Part shown: positions 9,801 to 17,930 of the stretch, piece by piece
Numbering within the stretch: the stretch's first letter is position 1
Layout: the number at the start of each line of letters is the position of its first letter
NCBI RefSeq assembly: GCF_014643835.1
Contig: NZ_BMKD01000001.1
Span: 992,001-1,056,000, forward strand
From: Mucilaginibacter rubeus
Lineage (GTDB): Bacteria > Bacteroidota > Bacteroidia > Sphingobacteriales > Sphingobacteriaceae
Direction of reading: 5' to 3'
DNA length: 64,000 bases
Notes under the pieces: model-generated
The model's input: the letters and a program-made list of their open reading frames with translations, nothing else
Told to the model about the DNA's origin: nothing
The model's database searches: none
Position numbers and translations under genes: made by a program

Positions 9801-10341
9801 CTGGGTTAGCTCCGGTAACATAAAAACAATCGGCCAGCTCAATATCATCATAGCAAACAGGTACAGTATCTTCGCCTAAAGCAATTTTATATGCGGCAAC
9901 CGCGCTGCTCATACACAAACGCGAATTGGTATCTATATTATTACTGCCAATAAAACCTTTAATTAGCTTATTAACAACGTAATATTCCTCTGTAAGGCAC
10001 TGGCCTGAGGCATAAAATGCAACCGAATCCGGCCCGTATTTATCAATGAACGTTTTAAAAATGGCTGCTGTGCGCTCCAATGCGTCGTCCCAGCTTACCC
10101 TTTGCAGGGGCATGCTTTTGTTATAACGCATTTGAGGGTACAGCAGCCTGTCGGTTTTATCGTTAGCTGTGTAATGCAGGTTAAGCCCTTTACTGCACAA
10201 CATGCCTTTATTTACAGGATAGTCCTTATCGCCCTCAAGCGTTATACTGCCATTTTTTTCTTTATTAATTACCACACCACAGCCTACCCCGCAGTAGCAG
10301 CAAGTACTTTTAAATGTATTTTGAGGGCGTTTGTTCAACAT
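6826..10341 (-). CDS. assimilatory nitrate reductase: molybdoenzyme fused to NirB-like FAD/NAD(P)H and BFD domains
   Basis: A 1171-aa fusion that should reduce nitrate to nitrite in the cytoplasm with NAD(P)H. The molybdopterin oxidoreductase part starts with a 4Fe-4S motif, C14-x2-C17-x3-C21 ... C49, followed by the Mo-bisPGD core and a dinucleotide-binding domain (about 580-690, with FILTTGRIRDQWHTMSKTGK). A pyridine-nucleotide flavoprotein follows (about 700-1100, IVVVGAGAGAHGF and VVIVGGGLLGLEMAASL), then a BFD-type 2Fe-2S domain near the end (CSCNNVG, GAGTGCGSCRPEV). In many bacteria these parts are separate NasC/NasB subunits, so the fusion suggests one self-contained electron path. It precedes the rubredoxin-fused gene by 4 bp and follows the transporter. 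Confidence 0.92.
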   Translation of the reverse strand: MLNKRPQNTFKSTCCYCGVGCGVVINKEKNGSITLEGDKDYPVNKGMLCSKGLNLHYTANDKTDRLLYPQMRYNKSMPLQRVSWDDALERTAAIFKTFIDKYGPDSVAFYASGQCLTEEYYVVNKLIKGFIGSNNIDTNSRLCMSSAVAAYKIALGEDTVPVCYDDIELADCFYVTGANPAWCHPILWRRVEAHKAANPEVKIIVVDPRATDTCSNADLHLQLNPGTDITLNHAIGRVLIENGDIDIDFVNNHADGFEQYSKLVFERTLAESAAICGVSENDIRLAASYIGEAKGFITMWTMGLNQSAVGVNKNLSLLNLNLITGHIGKPGSGPLSLTGQPNAMGGREVGGLANLLPAHRVLTNPADRAEVQKFWGGTEVAAKPGLTATEMFEALNDGRLKAIWIMCTNPLTSLPNVRLAEEALKKAKFVVVQEISNKPETLAYADVILPAAAWAEKEGTMTNSERRISYLSKVLDPPGEAMPDSEIICRFAQKMGYKGFDFKNAAEIYAEHAKLTGKTNIDISGLTHETIIQQRSIQWPYKKRNAIPGTPRLFTDKQFYTETRNAKISAVPDAHTSEVPDGDYPFILTTGRIRDQWHTMSKTGKVNKLNQHIKESFIEINPADAEALEIREGDVTIITSRRGEVRVKARITEQIKQGVVFVPMHWGKILNNDLHRINNVTNDALDPISKEPDFKYCAVNIQKYKKPFQRIVVVGAGAGAHGFVRSYRELNKDDEIIIFSKEDHPFYNRVMLPDYISGEQRWEQLVKMTDEEEPELKIKLLRGVSVEKIDRVNKYVLDSRGVKTYYDVLLLATGSRAAIPKNVPSLPGIFSMRSRNDADNFKKHVPKNGHVVIVGGGLLGLEMAASLREIGITITIIQRTSRFLNRQLDELGSRLLHEEMVDQGCDIFYDDEVQLFYGRSKLTGIGLKSGRKIDCDAMILAIGTTPNLEIAKDCGLEIKRGVIVNERLLTSDPNIYAIGEIAEFNGTLYGITAAAEQQAAVVAGYMNGDIASYYKGSLFMNIIKIHGFDLCSIGLSDCPNEKDYEEIVFIDKAKRYYKKCIIHQDRLVGTILIGDKGEFQEFRELIANKTELSDKRLKLLRSGKVAEPVLGKLVCSCNNVGADNIRNKVAGGCTQLADVCSQTGAGTGCGSCRPEVKRLLEEVLEQQLLKA

Positions 10342-10465
10342 TTCTTTTAAGCTAAAAGCTTTTCTTTAAGCCGAAAGCTTAAGGCTTAAAGCCTAAAGCT
10401 TTCATATGATTTCTTTTCTATTTATTCAGCCTTCTGCTTTTCGCTTTCGGCCTTTTGCTTTAAGC
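10342..10465. repeat. intergenic AAGCTTWAAGCC-type short repeats (copy 1)
   Basis: The gap between the transporter and the nitrate reductase gene is packed with variants of a 7-8 bp unit of the type AAAGCC/TTAAGCT in both orientations, for example AAGCTTAAGGCTTAAAGCC and CTTTCGGCCTTTTGC. The same motif family fills the gap on the other side of the transporter (11753-11858). The inverted order would allow RNA stem-loops. Role unknown. Confidence 0.6.
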
Positions 10466-11752
10466 TTATAAAGCCAAAGCAGGTTCATCTGCTGTTTGAG
10501 CTTCAGCCTGTTTTTGAAAACGGGTGATCAGCACAATCACTGAAATTACCATAACAGTTATACCGATGTAGGTAAATGCTTGTATATAGGTGATATGCTC
10601 CGATTTAAAAAGAAATCCAAACAACATCCCGCCAAGGTTACCGCCCGCACCCACTATACCACTTACCATCCCAACATTTTTACTGTTGATGAAAGGCACT
10701 ATGCCATAGGTGGCGCCGTTTGACATTTTGAGGAACAACGCGAATGAAAGCATGGAAATAATAGCCATTGTAAGGCTGCCCGAATTTGCAAACAGAACAA
10801 GGCCAATACCCTCCAGCAGCAGCACGCCGGCAAGCAATAGGCCTTTGCCGCGCATACCGAATTTGCCGCCAACTTTATCAGATACAATGCCGCCTAACGC
10901 GCGGGCAAAAATGTTCATGAAGCCAAAAATACCTGCCCAGAAACCGGCCGAACTTTGCGACAAATGAAAAGTATCTACAAAATGCAGAGAAGCTACATTA
11001 TCAAAAGTGATCTCCATACCAAAACACATCGCATAGGCCATTGTAAGTGCCCAAACACGCCAGTCGGCCAATATCGACCAATCGGTTTTTGATGGGTTGG
11101 TTTTGGCATAACCTACTTCATCATAGTTACCGTTAGGCGTGTCTTTGGTAAATTTCCAGTATACAAATGCAATTATCAGCATCATTACACCCGGAACTAT
11201 CATGGCATACCTCCAGGCTTCGGCCTTGGTAAAACCGGCCCCTACTATAGCAGCAAATATTAAAGGCATCACCATATTGGTTACACCACCGCCAAGGTTA
11301 CCCCAACCACCGGTTACCGCGTTGGCTGTACCTTTTATATTAGGCGCAAACATCATAGAAGTGTGGAACTGGGTAATTACAAAGGATGAACCTATTACAC
11401 CAATAGCCAGGCGGAACAGTAAAAACGAAGTATAATCATGAGCCAGACCTACCAGAAAAACAGGCAATGACCCTATAATTAATAACCTGACTGCTGTTTT
11501 ACGCGGTCCCCAGGTATCACAAAGTTTACCTATAATAAGGCGCGCAATAATTGTTGCAGCTACAGATGCAATGATGGTGTTACCCACTTGTCCTTTGCTC
11601 AAATGTAATTCAGCACGGATGGTTGGCATTAACGGAGCCAGGCCGAACCAACCAAAAAAGCAAACAAAAAACATGAGCCAGGTAATGTGAAAGGTGCGCA
11701 TTTGTACACCCTTTAATGAAAATATGTTGAGTTTGGTAAGTTGTTTTTCCAT
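10466..11752 (-). CDS. nitrate/nitrite MFS transporter (NarK/NasA type)
   Basis: A major-facilitator inner-membrane protein with about 12 hydrophobic segments. It shows the nitrate/nitrite porter traits FFGWFGLAPLMPTIRAEL at the N-terminus and the glycine-rich signatures GGWGNLGGGVTNM and GIVGAGGNLGGMLFG. I start it at the ATG at 11752 (MEKQLTKLN), giving 428 aa. The upstream in-frame ATG at 11773 lies inside the repeat tract and its first residues are repeat-encoded. It sits between the porin and the nitrate reductase in the same orientation, so nitrate uptake is the obvious role. Confidence 0.92.
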   Translation of the reverse strand: MEKQLTKLNIFSLKGVQMRTFHITWLMFFVCFFGWFGLAPLMPTIRAELHLSKGQVGNTIIASVAATIIARLIIGKLCDTWGPRKTAVRLLIIGSLPVFLVGLAHDYTSFLLFRLAIGVIGSSFVITQFHTSMMFAPNIKGTANAVTGGWGNLGGGVTNMVMPLIFAAIVGAGFTKAEAWRYAMIVPGVMMLIIAFVYWKFTKDTPNGNYDEVGYAKTNPSKTDWSILADWRVWALTMAYAMCFGMEITFDNVASLHFVDTFHLSQSSAGFWAGIFGFMNIFARALGGIVSDKVGGKFGMRGKGLLLAGVLLLEGIGLVLFANSGSLTMAIISMLSFALFLKMSNGATYGIVPFINSKNVGMVSGIVGAGGNLGGMLFGFLFKSEHITYIQAFTYIGITVMVISVIVLITRFQKQAEAQTADEPALAL

Positions 11753-11858
11753 TTTTTTAAGCTTAAAGCTCAAAGCCTAAGGCTAAAAGCTGTTTGTTGT
11801 ACTTTAATTTTTTAACATTTCTCGCTTTCGGCTTTTAGCCTTAAGCTTTCAGCCTACA
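11753..11858. repeat. intergenic AAGCTTWAAGCC-type short repeats (copy 2)
   Basis: Second patch of the repeat seen at 10342-10465, for example AAGCTTAAAGCTCAAAGCC on one side and CGGCTTTTAGCCTTAAGCTT on the other. The two halves are partly inverted complements. It separates the porin stop from the transporter start. Confidence 0.6.
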
Positions 11859-13400
11859 TTACTTGTTTAAAAACTCAGGTTTGATATTAAGTTGCAGGTA
11901 TGCCCAAAACGGGTGCAGCTTGCTGCTGTCTGGCGTTAAACCTTTAGCATACTCCATGCTGTGGGTTGCTGCCATGTAGGATAAGCCCAGATCAACAGCG
12001 GTAAATTTGTTAAGCTTATAGCTGTTGGTGAGATCAAACTCAGTACCCAAATATTTGTCGATAGGTTGGCCGTTTGTTCCTTTCTGATCTTTAGCCAACA
12101 GAAAGTAATGATTAGCCAAATCAACGCTAAATCGCTTATTATCTGAAAGATATTTGATTTTAACGTAAGGGTTGCTCAAGCCGCCGGTTGGGGATCCGGT
12201 GCCTGCATAAAAATAGTCCATATAGCCCCAGAACTTATGCGGAGTACCATACAATGGGTCAAACCTGTGATTGGTTTTTGAAGTGGACAGCGCATCATTT
12301 CCTGACAGATAGTCCCATCCGGCTGTGTAAGCCATGTTACTGCTTTTGTATGATAAAGATGCGGTATAAGTGTAAGCACTTAACTCAGCACCGTCGCGAT
12401 CATGACCTCCCTGGTAATAAAATCCAGCGGTAGCAGCCCATTCATCTTTGCTGCCGAAAACGGGATTAACAAGCAGCCCGGTTGTATAGCGGGTATTAAC
12501 TCCTGGTTGATTAAACCGGCGGCCATATATATAACCAACATCTTCGCCTGATACATTTTTTACCGAATCGAGCTTGTATTTGGCAAACTGATCGGCCAGG
12601 AAAAGGCCGGTTACTTTAGTTTTATTAAATTTTTTAGCAAAGTAGAGATATTCAAGTGCTTTATAGTTCTGGTTTTGCCCGTTAGTACCGGGAGGATTTA
12701 AAAATGAGAGGTTGCCGTTTTTGGCGCTAATACCAGAGGCATTGACTAGCGGGATAAGCCCGGCAGGGGTGTTAGCCAGATTACCTTTGCTATCCTTTAC
12801 TGTAGCGGGTACATTGGCCGGTGTATAATAGGTGCCATTATAGTTAATAGCATCAGAGCTTTGATTAAAGGCAGCGCCGAGATCAACCTGCCAGCCTGAT
12901 TGAAGAAGTTTTAATACGATGGCGTCATGCCTGCGGGCTTGCTGAATCCAGTCGGTAGCGCCAAGCAAGCGTTCATCGTCATAGCTAATTTCCTGGCGAC
13001 CAGCTTTTATGGCGAAATAATCGACAGGTGATTTTTTAAAGGAAGTGTCTTTTTTGTTGGAGAGGATCAGCTCGGCCCAGGCTTCGTGAAGGCTTAGCCG
13101 GCTGCCATCGTTGATAGTAATAGTTGAGGCATCCTGGCCCCAAAGCCTTACATCCTGTACGGATGTTTGGAAAATAAGCTTGCTGCTTTTGTAATTAAAG
13201 GTGAGCCGCGTTCGTTGTGACACAAAGGCCGCGTTTTTGTTACCTACCGGTTCTAAAGTTCCATAACCATCACGTAATTCGCCCCTTGTTTTGATCTGGC
13301 CTGTCAAAGACAGCTGCGCAGAAGCATTATAAGAAACGAAACATGATATAATTAATAGAATTTTTCCAATAGTGTATTGATTAGATACATTTTTGTACAT
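11859..13400 (-). CDS. alginate-export-family outer-membrane porin
   Basis: A 513-aa predicted outer-membrane barrel. A signal peptide (ILLIISCFVSYNASAQ) leads into LSLTGQIKTRGELRDGYG and TRLTFNYKSSKLIFQTSVQD, the N-terminal strand pattern of the alginate_exp family. Alternating aromatic strands follow to the end (PFWAYLQLNIKPEF). In Bacteroidota such porins are often found in nitrate clusters. Here it is first in the leftward run porin - transporter - nitrate reductase, so passage of nitrate/nitrite across the outer membrane is my inference rather than alginate export. Confidence 0.82.
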   Translation of the reverse strand: MYKNVSNQYTIGKILLIISCFVSYNASAQLSLTGQIKTRGELRDGYGTLEPVGNKNAAFVSQRTRLTFNYKSSKLIFQTSVQDVRLWGQDASTITINDGSRLSLHEAWAELILSNKKDTSFKKSPVDYFAIKAGRQEISYDDERLLGATDWIQQARRHDAIVLKLLQSGWQVDLGAAFNQSSDAINYNGTYYTPANVPATVKDSKGNLANTPAGLIPLVNASGISAKNGNLSFLNPPGTNGQNQNYKALEYLYFAKKFNKTKVTGLFLADQFAKYKLDSVKNVSGEDVGYIYGRRFNQPGVNTRYTTGLLVNPVFGSKDEWAATAGFYYQGGHDRDGAELSAYTYTASLSYKSSNMAYTAGWDYLSGNDALSTSKTNHRFDPLYGTPHKFWGYMDYFYAGTGSPTGGLSNPYVKIKYLSDNKRFSVDLANHYFLLAKDQKGTNGQPIDKYLGTEFDLTNSYKLNKFTAVDLGLSYMAATHSMEYAKGLTPDSSKLHPFWAYLQLNIKPEFLNK

Positions 13401-13915
13401 TTGAATTGGTTTTTTATTTGTTAAAGCGATTAAAAACTATTTAACCCTGTCTGGGAATGCGACCTCCCGGCAGGGCTTTTTTATGAATTTTTGATTTTTA
13501 CCATAGGCTCAACCTTTTTTGATTTATTTGTCTGTTTAATTATGATAAATATAACTTATTTAATGATTGCGTACAAATAATTGATTTTTAAAATGAATTT
13601 TTATGATTAAAATCATTAAAAACTATATTTTTTGATAAAAACTCAAATTACAAACGATCAAAAACAACTGAAATGCATTTTTAACAATTTATTAATAGAT
13701 AAAAAACCAATAAACCATCGCAAAAACCAAATTAAAATCCTTTCAATAAAATAAAATCACTATAAAAAATCACATACATTGATATAAATCCATTTAAATT
13801 TGCTTTAAACTCTAAAAATTCGAAAAATAAATTCAAAATAAGACGGCAAAAACGAATATGGCTTTATTAACCAATACCTTGGTGTATAAAATACACTGAA
13901 ATTTTAAACAAAAAC
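13401..13915. other. AT-rich non-coding region upstream of the nitrate porin operon
   Basis: About 515 bp with no credible ORF on either strand. It holds a GC-rich imperfect hairpin at 13444-13478 (CCCTG..GGGA / TCCC..CAGGG) about 45 bp upstream of the porin start, which may be a 5' leader structure or an upstream transcription stop. It also holds the palindrome described separately. It should contain the promoter of the leftward nitrate operon, but I could not fix one site. Confidence 0.5.
13603..13616. promoter_or_regulatory. FNR/CRP-like palindrome ATGATTAAAATCAT
   Basis: A perfect 14-bp palindrome containing TGAT-N4-ATCA, the core of FNR/CRP-family sites, about 200 bp upstream of the porin gene that opens the nitrate operon. 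In such AT-rich DNA the match could be chance. Confidence 0.3.
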
Positions 13916-13955
13916 GCAAAAAAAGCGCCATTACCCCTTTCGGCAACGGCGCTTA
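13916..13955 (-). terminator. rho-independent terminator after nirBD
   Basis: On the minus strand AAGCGCC (13948-13954) pairs with GGCGCTT (13923-13929) and the stem is followed by a T7 run and further T-rich sequence. It lies 42 bp past the nirD stop and would end the nirBD transcript. Confidence 0.85.
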
Positions 13956-13996
13956 ATGTAAATTTCGTTCTGTTTTCCGCCTAAATACACCAGCAT

Positions 13997-14347
13997 TTAA
14001 TCAACTCCGACAAAAACTTTTCCGTCGGCTATTTTTACCGGATAAGTTTTTATCACCAATTCCTCTTCCCCCAAGCACTCACCGGTAAGGAGCGAAAATG
14101 TTTTTTTATGAAAAGGACAAGCTACTTTTGGCTCGCAGCTTTCGCCGGCACTGCCGATCATGCCACGCGATATTGCCATTTGCTGCTTATGAGGGCAAAG
14201 ATTTTGCGTTGCATACCATTCATTGCGACGTGTAAAATTAAATATTGCTATCTGTTCATCGCCGTGCTTAATACATGATCCGCCATTTTCGGGCACATCA
14301 TCAACATAACAGGCCATGATCCATTGGGTTGCTATTGTTGCTTCCAT
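13997..14347 (-). CDS. nirD: nitrite reductase (NAD(P)H) small subunit, Rieske type
   Basis: A 116-aa NirD-like Rieske protein. Unlike many NirD proteins, both iron-binding pairs are present: C51-P-H53 and C77-P-F-H80. The fold pattern FNFTRRNEWYATQNLCPHKQ and LLTGECLGEEELVIKTYPVK fits. It lies 66 bp after nirB on the same strand and ends at a strong terminator, so the two form an operon. It should assist NirB in reducing nitrite to ammonium in the cytoplasm. Confidence 0.92.
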   Translation of the reverse strand: MEATIATQWIMACYVDDVPENGGSCIKHGDEQIAIFNFTRRNEWYATQNLCPHKQQMAISRGMIGSAGESCEPKVACPFHKKTFSLLTGECLGEEELVIKTYPVKIADGKVFVGVD

Positions 14348-14413
14348 TGTGTTTTCTTTTTAATAATGATCAATCTAACTTTGAACTAAAAACTCGGGAT
14401 TTCCTAATAAAAC

Positions 14414-16909
14414 CTACCATTCCTTAGCGCGAACCTGTTCACGCATTGGCTCAAATTGAGCATGAGGATCTTTTTCATCAGGCGCATTTATAAAATGAGC
14501 GAAGCGCTTACGCATTGAAGGGTTATTTATAGCCTCTTTCCACTCGCAATGGTAGGTATTTACCAACGCCTGCATTTCCTCTTCCAACTGCTCACCCAAT
14601 CCAAGACTGTCATTTACTATTACATTTTTAAGATAGCTCATGCCACCGTCGAGCTTATTAAGCCAGGTTGCTGTCCGGGTTAACTGATCGGCTGTTTTTA
14701 TATAAAACATCAAGAACCTGTCGAGATATTTAATTACGGTCTCCTTATCAATATCTGTAGCCAGTAACTGGGCGTGCTGAGGCTTTGAGCCACCATTGCC
14801 ACACACATATAAATTCCAACCTTTCTCTGTGGCTATAATTCCAAAATCTTTTGATTGCGCTTCGGCACACTCCCTAACACAACCACTTACGCCGCCTTTA
14901 ATTTTATGCGGCGCGCGAATCCCTTTGTATCTATCCTCCACCTCGATGGCGAAAGTCACACTATCATGCAAGCCAAACCTGCACCAGGTACTGCCTACAC
15001 AGCTTTTTACAGTACGGAGTGCCTTGCCGTAAGCATGCCCGCTTTCAAAACCGGCATCAATAAGCTCTTCCCAAATTAAAGGCAGATCGCTCAGGTGTGC
15101 ACCAAACATATCAATGCGCTGCCCTCCGGTTATTTTAGTATACAACCCGTATCTTTTAGCAACCTGGCCAATCACGATCAATTTATCAGGCGTAATTTCA
15201 CCACCCGGAATACGCGGCACAACAGAATAAGTGCCTCCCTTTTGAATATTGGCTAAAAAACGATCATTGCTATCCTGTATTACTTCCTGTTTTACAATAA
15301 CATCATTCCATAAGCTGGATAAAATACTGGCAACAACCGGTTTGCAAACCTCACAGCCATCGCCCTTGCCGTAATGGTCAAGCACCAGGTCGTAGTTTTT
15401 CAGCCCGTTTATTTTAACAAGATCAAATAGCTCCTGGCGCGAGTAATCAAAATGCTCGCAAATAACATTTTTAATATACTGGCCATTCGCCTTCATGGTG
15501 CCGGCAATCAAATCTTTTACCAATGGTACGCAACCGCCGCAGCCTGTACCCGCCTTGGTGCATTTTTTCATGCCATCAATACCAGTAACGCCACCCTCAT
15601 TTACAGCCGAACAGATTGCACCTTTGGTAACCGCCTCGCATGAGCAGATCAGCGCATCATCAGGCAAGCTCATTACACCTGCCCCTGCATTAGCTTCACC
15701 TCCCCTTGATCCTAATATCAGATCTTCAGGATCCGGCGGCAGTACTATTTTATTATTAACGGTTTGCAGCAGCATATTATAAGCATCTGCATCGCCGATT
15801 AAAATACCACCTAAAAGGTTCTTGCCATCGTTTGTTATATTAATACGTTTATAAATCCCCTTATGCGTATCCTCAAACAAAATAGTACGACAATCAGGTT
15901 CAGTAATAAAGGCATCACCAAAGCTGGCCACATCAACACCAATCAGCTTTAGCTTAGTGCTCATATCATAGCCATAAAAACTCTTATCAGCCCCAGTTAG
16001 ATGAGCTGCTACAATATCAGCCATCTCATAGCCGGGTGCAACGAGGCCATATATCATACCTTCGTATAAAGCACATTCGCCAATAGCATAAATACATTCA
16101 TCACTGGTTTGCATTTTTTCGTTCACTACAATACCGCCACGTGTACCTACATGCAAACCCGCCAGTTTAGCCAGCTCATCGCGCGGACGGATGCCGGCCG
16201 ATATAACCAGCATATCTACAGCAAGCTGGCTATCATCATTAAATTTTAACGAGTGGATTTTTTTATCGCCGGTAATAGCAGCAGTGCTTTTATTAAGGTG
16301 AATATGCAACCCCAGCTGGCTCAATTTCATTTGCAACATATTACTCCCTGCAGAGTCTATCTGACGCGGCATTAGGCGCGGTGCAAATTCAATAACATGC
16401 GTTTCAGAAATACCAAGATCTATTAAAGCCTTAGCAGCTTCCAGCCCCAGCAAGCCACCACCCATTACAGCTCCTGATTTTGCATTAACAGCGCAGGCCT
16501 TGATCAACTCCAGGTCTTCAATGGTGCGATACACGAACACGCCTTCCTTTTCAATACCCGGGATATCGGGCACAAAAGCCGATGAGCCGGTTGCTAAAAC
16601 CAGGTAATCATATTTAAGTGTAATGCCTTTTAAAGAGTGGATTGTTTTTTCGGTGCGATTGATTTCCTGGATGGGGTCATCCAAATGCAGCGAGATGCCA
16701 TTATCTGAATACCACGATAAAGTGGATAGCGACAGGTCATCAGCAGTCTTACCGTTAAAATATTCACTAAGGTGCACCCTGTCATAAGCGTGACGCGGCT
16801 CTTCGCCAAAAACAATTATTTGGAACTGTGTTGATCTGGCTAAAAGTTTTTCGCAAAACTTATAACCTACCATACCGTTGCCAACAACAATGATGGTTGG
16901 TTTTGACAT
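14414..16909 (-). CDS. nirB: nitrite reductase (NAD(P)H) large subunit
   Basis: An 831-aa siroheme nitrite reductase, close to the usual 840. In order: FAD/NAD(P)H-binding domains (about 1-400, IIVVGNGMVGYKFCEKL and GAVMGGGLLGLEAAKALI), a BFD 2Fe-2S domain (CSCEAVT ... GCGGCVPLV), a second BFD-like segment (CEHFDYSRQELFDLV ... GDGCEVCKPVV), a ferredoxin-like half domain, and the siroheme/4Fe-4S ligands CVGSTWC and CVRECAEAQ. It reduces nitrite to ammonium with six electrons and needs siroheme, which matches the methyltransferase gene that starts divergently 288 bp away. Confidence 0.96.
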   Translation of the reverse strand: MSKPTIIVVGNGMVGYKFCEKLLARSTQFQIIVFGEEPRHAYDRVHLSEYFNGKTADDLSLSTLSWYSDNGISLHLDDPIQEINRTEKTIHSLKGITLKYDYLVLATGSSAFVPDIPGIEKEGVFVYRTIEDLELIKACAVNAKSGAVMGGGLLGLEAAKALIDLGISETHVIEFAPRLMPRQIDSAGSNMLQMKLSQLGLHIHLNKSTAAITGDKKIHSLKFNDDSQLAVDMLVISAGIRPRDELAKLAGLHVGTRGGIVVNEKMQTSDECIYAIGECALYEGMIYGLVAPGYEMADIVAAHLTGADKSFYGYDMSTKLKLIGVDVASFGDAFITEPDCRTILFEDTHKGIYKRINITNDGKNLLGGILIGDADAYNMLLQTVNNKIVLPPDPEDLILGSRGGEANAGAGVMSLPDDALICSCEAVTKGAICSAVNEGGVTGIDGMKKCTKAGTGCGGCVPLVKDLIAGTMKANGQYIKNVICEHFDYSRQELFDLVKINGLKNYDLVLDHYGKGDGCEVCKPVVASILSSLWNDVIVKQEVIQDSNDRFLANIQKGGTYSVVPRIPGGEITPDKLIVIGQVAKRYGLYTKITGGQRIDMFGAHLSDLPLIWEELIDAGFESGHAYGKALRTVKSCVGSTWCRFGLHDSVTFAIEVEDRYKGIRAPHKIKGGVSGCVRECAEAQSKDFGIIATEKGWNLYVCGNGGSKPQHAQLLATDIDKETVIKYLDRFLMFYIKTADQLTRTATWLNKLDGGMSYLKNVIVNDSLGLGEQLEEEMQALVNTYHCEWKEAINNPSMRKRFAHFINAPDEKDPHAQFEPMREQVRAKEW

Positions 16910-17116
16910 ATCGAAATTTTTTAAATGTTAAAGCAATTTTCAAACTAAAAATGAATCAACTGCGACCTTGATTTCATTTATATCACAATTATAACTCAAA
17001 AAAACATCAAATAAAAATTAATTTCAATTTTTTATTAAATAAATCATGATTATTGGTGTTTAAATTCATAAATTAGTGCTATTAATATAATTTATATCAA
17101 TATTTAAACAGTTTTT

Positions 17117-17153
17117 TTTCATTGATTTTGTAATTTTCACAAAATCAATGAAA
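17117..17153. promoter_or_regulatory. perfect 15-bp inverted repeat in the nirB / methyltransferase divergent promoter region
   Basis: TTTCATTGATTTTGT at 17117-17131 is the exact reverse complement of 17139-17153, with a 7-nt spacer. It lies 44 bp upstream of the methyltransferase start in the 288-bp gap between divergent genes of one pathway. It could be a regulator site serving both directions or a leader hairpin. The rest of the gap is very AT-rich with no ORF. Confidence 0.55.
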
Positions 17154-17197
17154 TATAAAGGCTTAAAAATCTATTTTTCAATCACTAATTTAATAAA

Positions 17198-17926
17198 ATG
17201 CAAAAAAAAATACAAAATCCAGAACTTTTTGTACTTGGAGCCGGTCCAGGAGACCCGGAATTGATGACTATCAAGGGATTTAAGGTATTACAGCAGGCAA
17301 ATGTGATATTATATGACAATCTGGCTAACAAAGAGTTACTGGCGATAAGCCGGGATGATTGTGAAAAGGTATACGTTGGCAAGCAACCTTATGGTGACTA
17401 TACACCGCAGGAAACAATTCATGAGCTGATAAAACACTACGCATTTACTAAAGGTAATGTGGTAAGGTTAAAGGGAGGTGATCCATTTATATTTGGCCGC
17501 GGATTTGAAGAAATTGTTTATGCCCGTCAACATGGTATCACCACACATTACATACCTGGTGTAACCAGCATGCAGGCCTCCGGACTGGAAGACATCCCCT
17601 TAACCCACCGGCAAGTGAGCGAAAGCGTATGGATGGTTACCGGCACCAAAAAAGATGGCAGTCTATCTGCCGATTTAGCCTGCGCCATGCACAGTAACGC
17701 AACAGTTGTTATATATATGGGGATGAAAAAGCTGGCAGAAATAGCATCAGCCTACATAAAAGCGGGTAAAGGCGATACACCGGCAGCTATTATACAACAT
17801 GCTTCATTGCCTCAACAAAAATCTGCAAAAGGAAAAGTAAGCGGGCTTGAAGCTATCGCGGCAGATAATCAGCTTACTTACCCCGCTATTATTATTATAG
17901 GTGATGTTGTTAACGTAAAAAATTAA
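17198..17926 (+). CDS. cobA: uroporphyrinogen-III C-methyltransferase (siroheme synthesis)
   Basis: A 242-aa SUMT enzyme that methylates uroporphyrinogen III twice, using S-adenosylmethionine, to give precorrin-2, the branch point to siroheme. Motifs seen are VLGAGPGDPELMTIKGFKVL at residues about 11-30, VRLKGGDPFIFGRGFEEI, PGVTSMQASGLEDIPLTHR, and VIYMGMKKL. Single-domain: there is no CysG-like dehydrogenase/chelatase part, so those steps must be encoded elsewhere. Divergent from nirB, whose cofactor depends on this step. Also known as sumT. Confidence 0.94.
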   Translation: MQKKIQNPELFVLGAGPGDPELMTIKGFKVLQQANVILYDNLANKELLAISRDDCEKVYVGKQPYGDYTPQETIHELIKHYAFTKGNVVRLKGGDPFIFGRGFEEIVYARQHGITTHYIPGVTSMQASGLEDIPLTHRQVSESVWMVTGTKKDGSLSADLACAMHSNATVVIYMGMKKLAEIASAYIKAGKGDTPAAIIQHASLPQQKSAKGKVSGLEAIAADNQLTYPAIIIIGDVVNVKN

Positions 17927-17930
17927 AAAA

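Noticed and set aside
13444-13478. Riboswitch upstream of the nitrate porin
   Set aside because: Only one imperfect hairpin is visible; no conserved riboswitch core could be recognised.
14796-15782. Several + frames inside nirB
   Set aside because: Antisense to the siroheme and BFD motifs of NirB.
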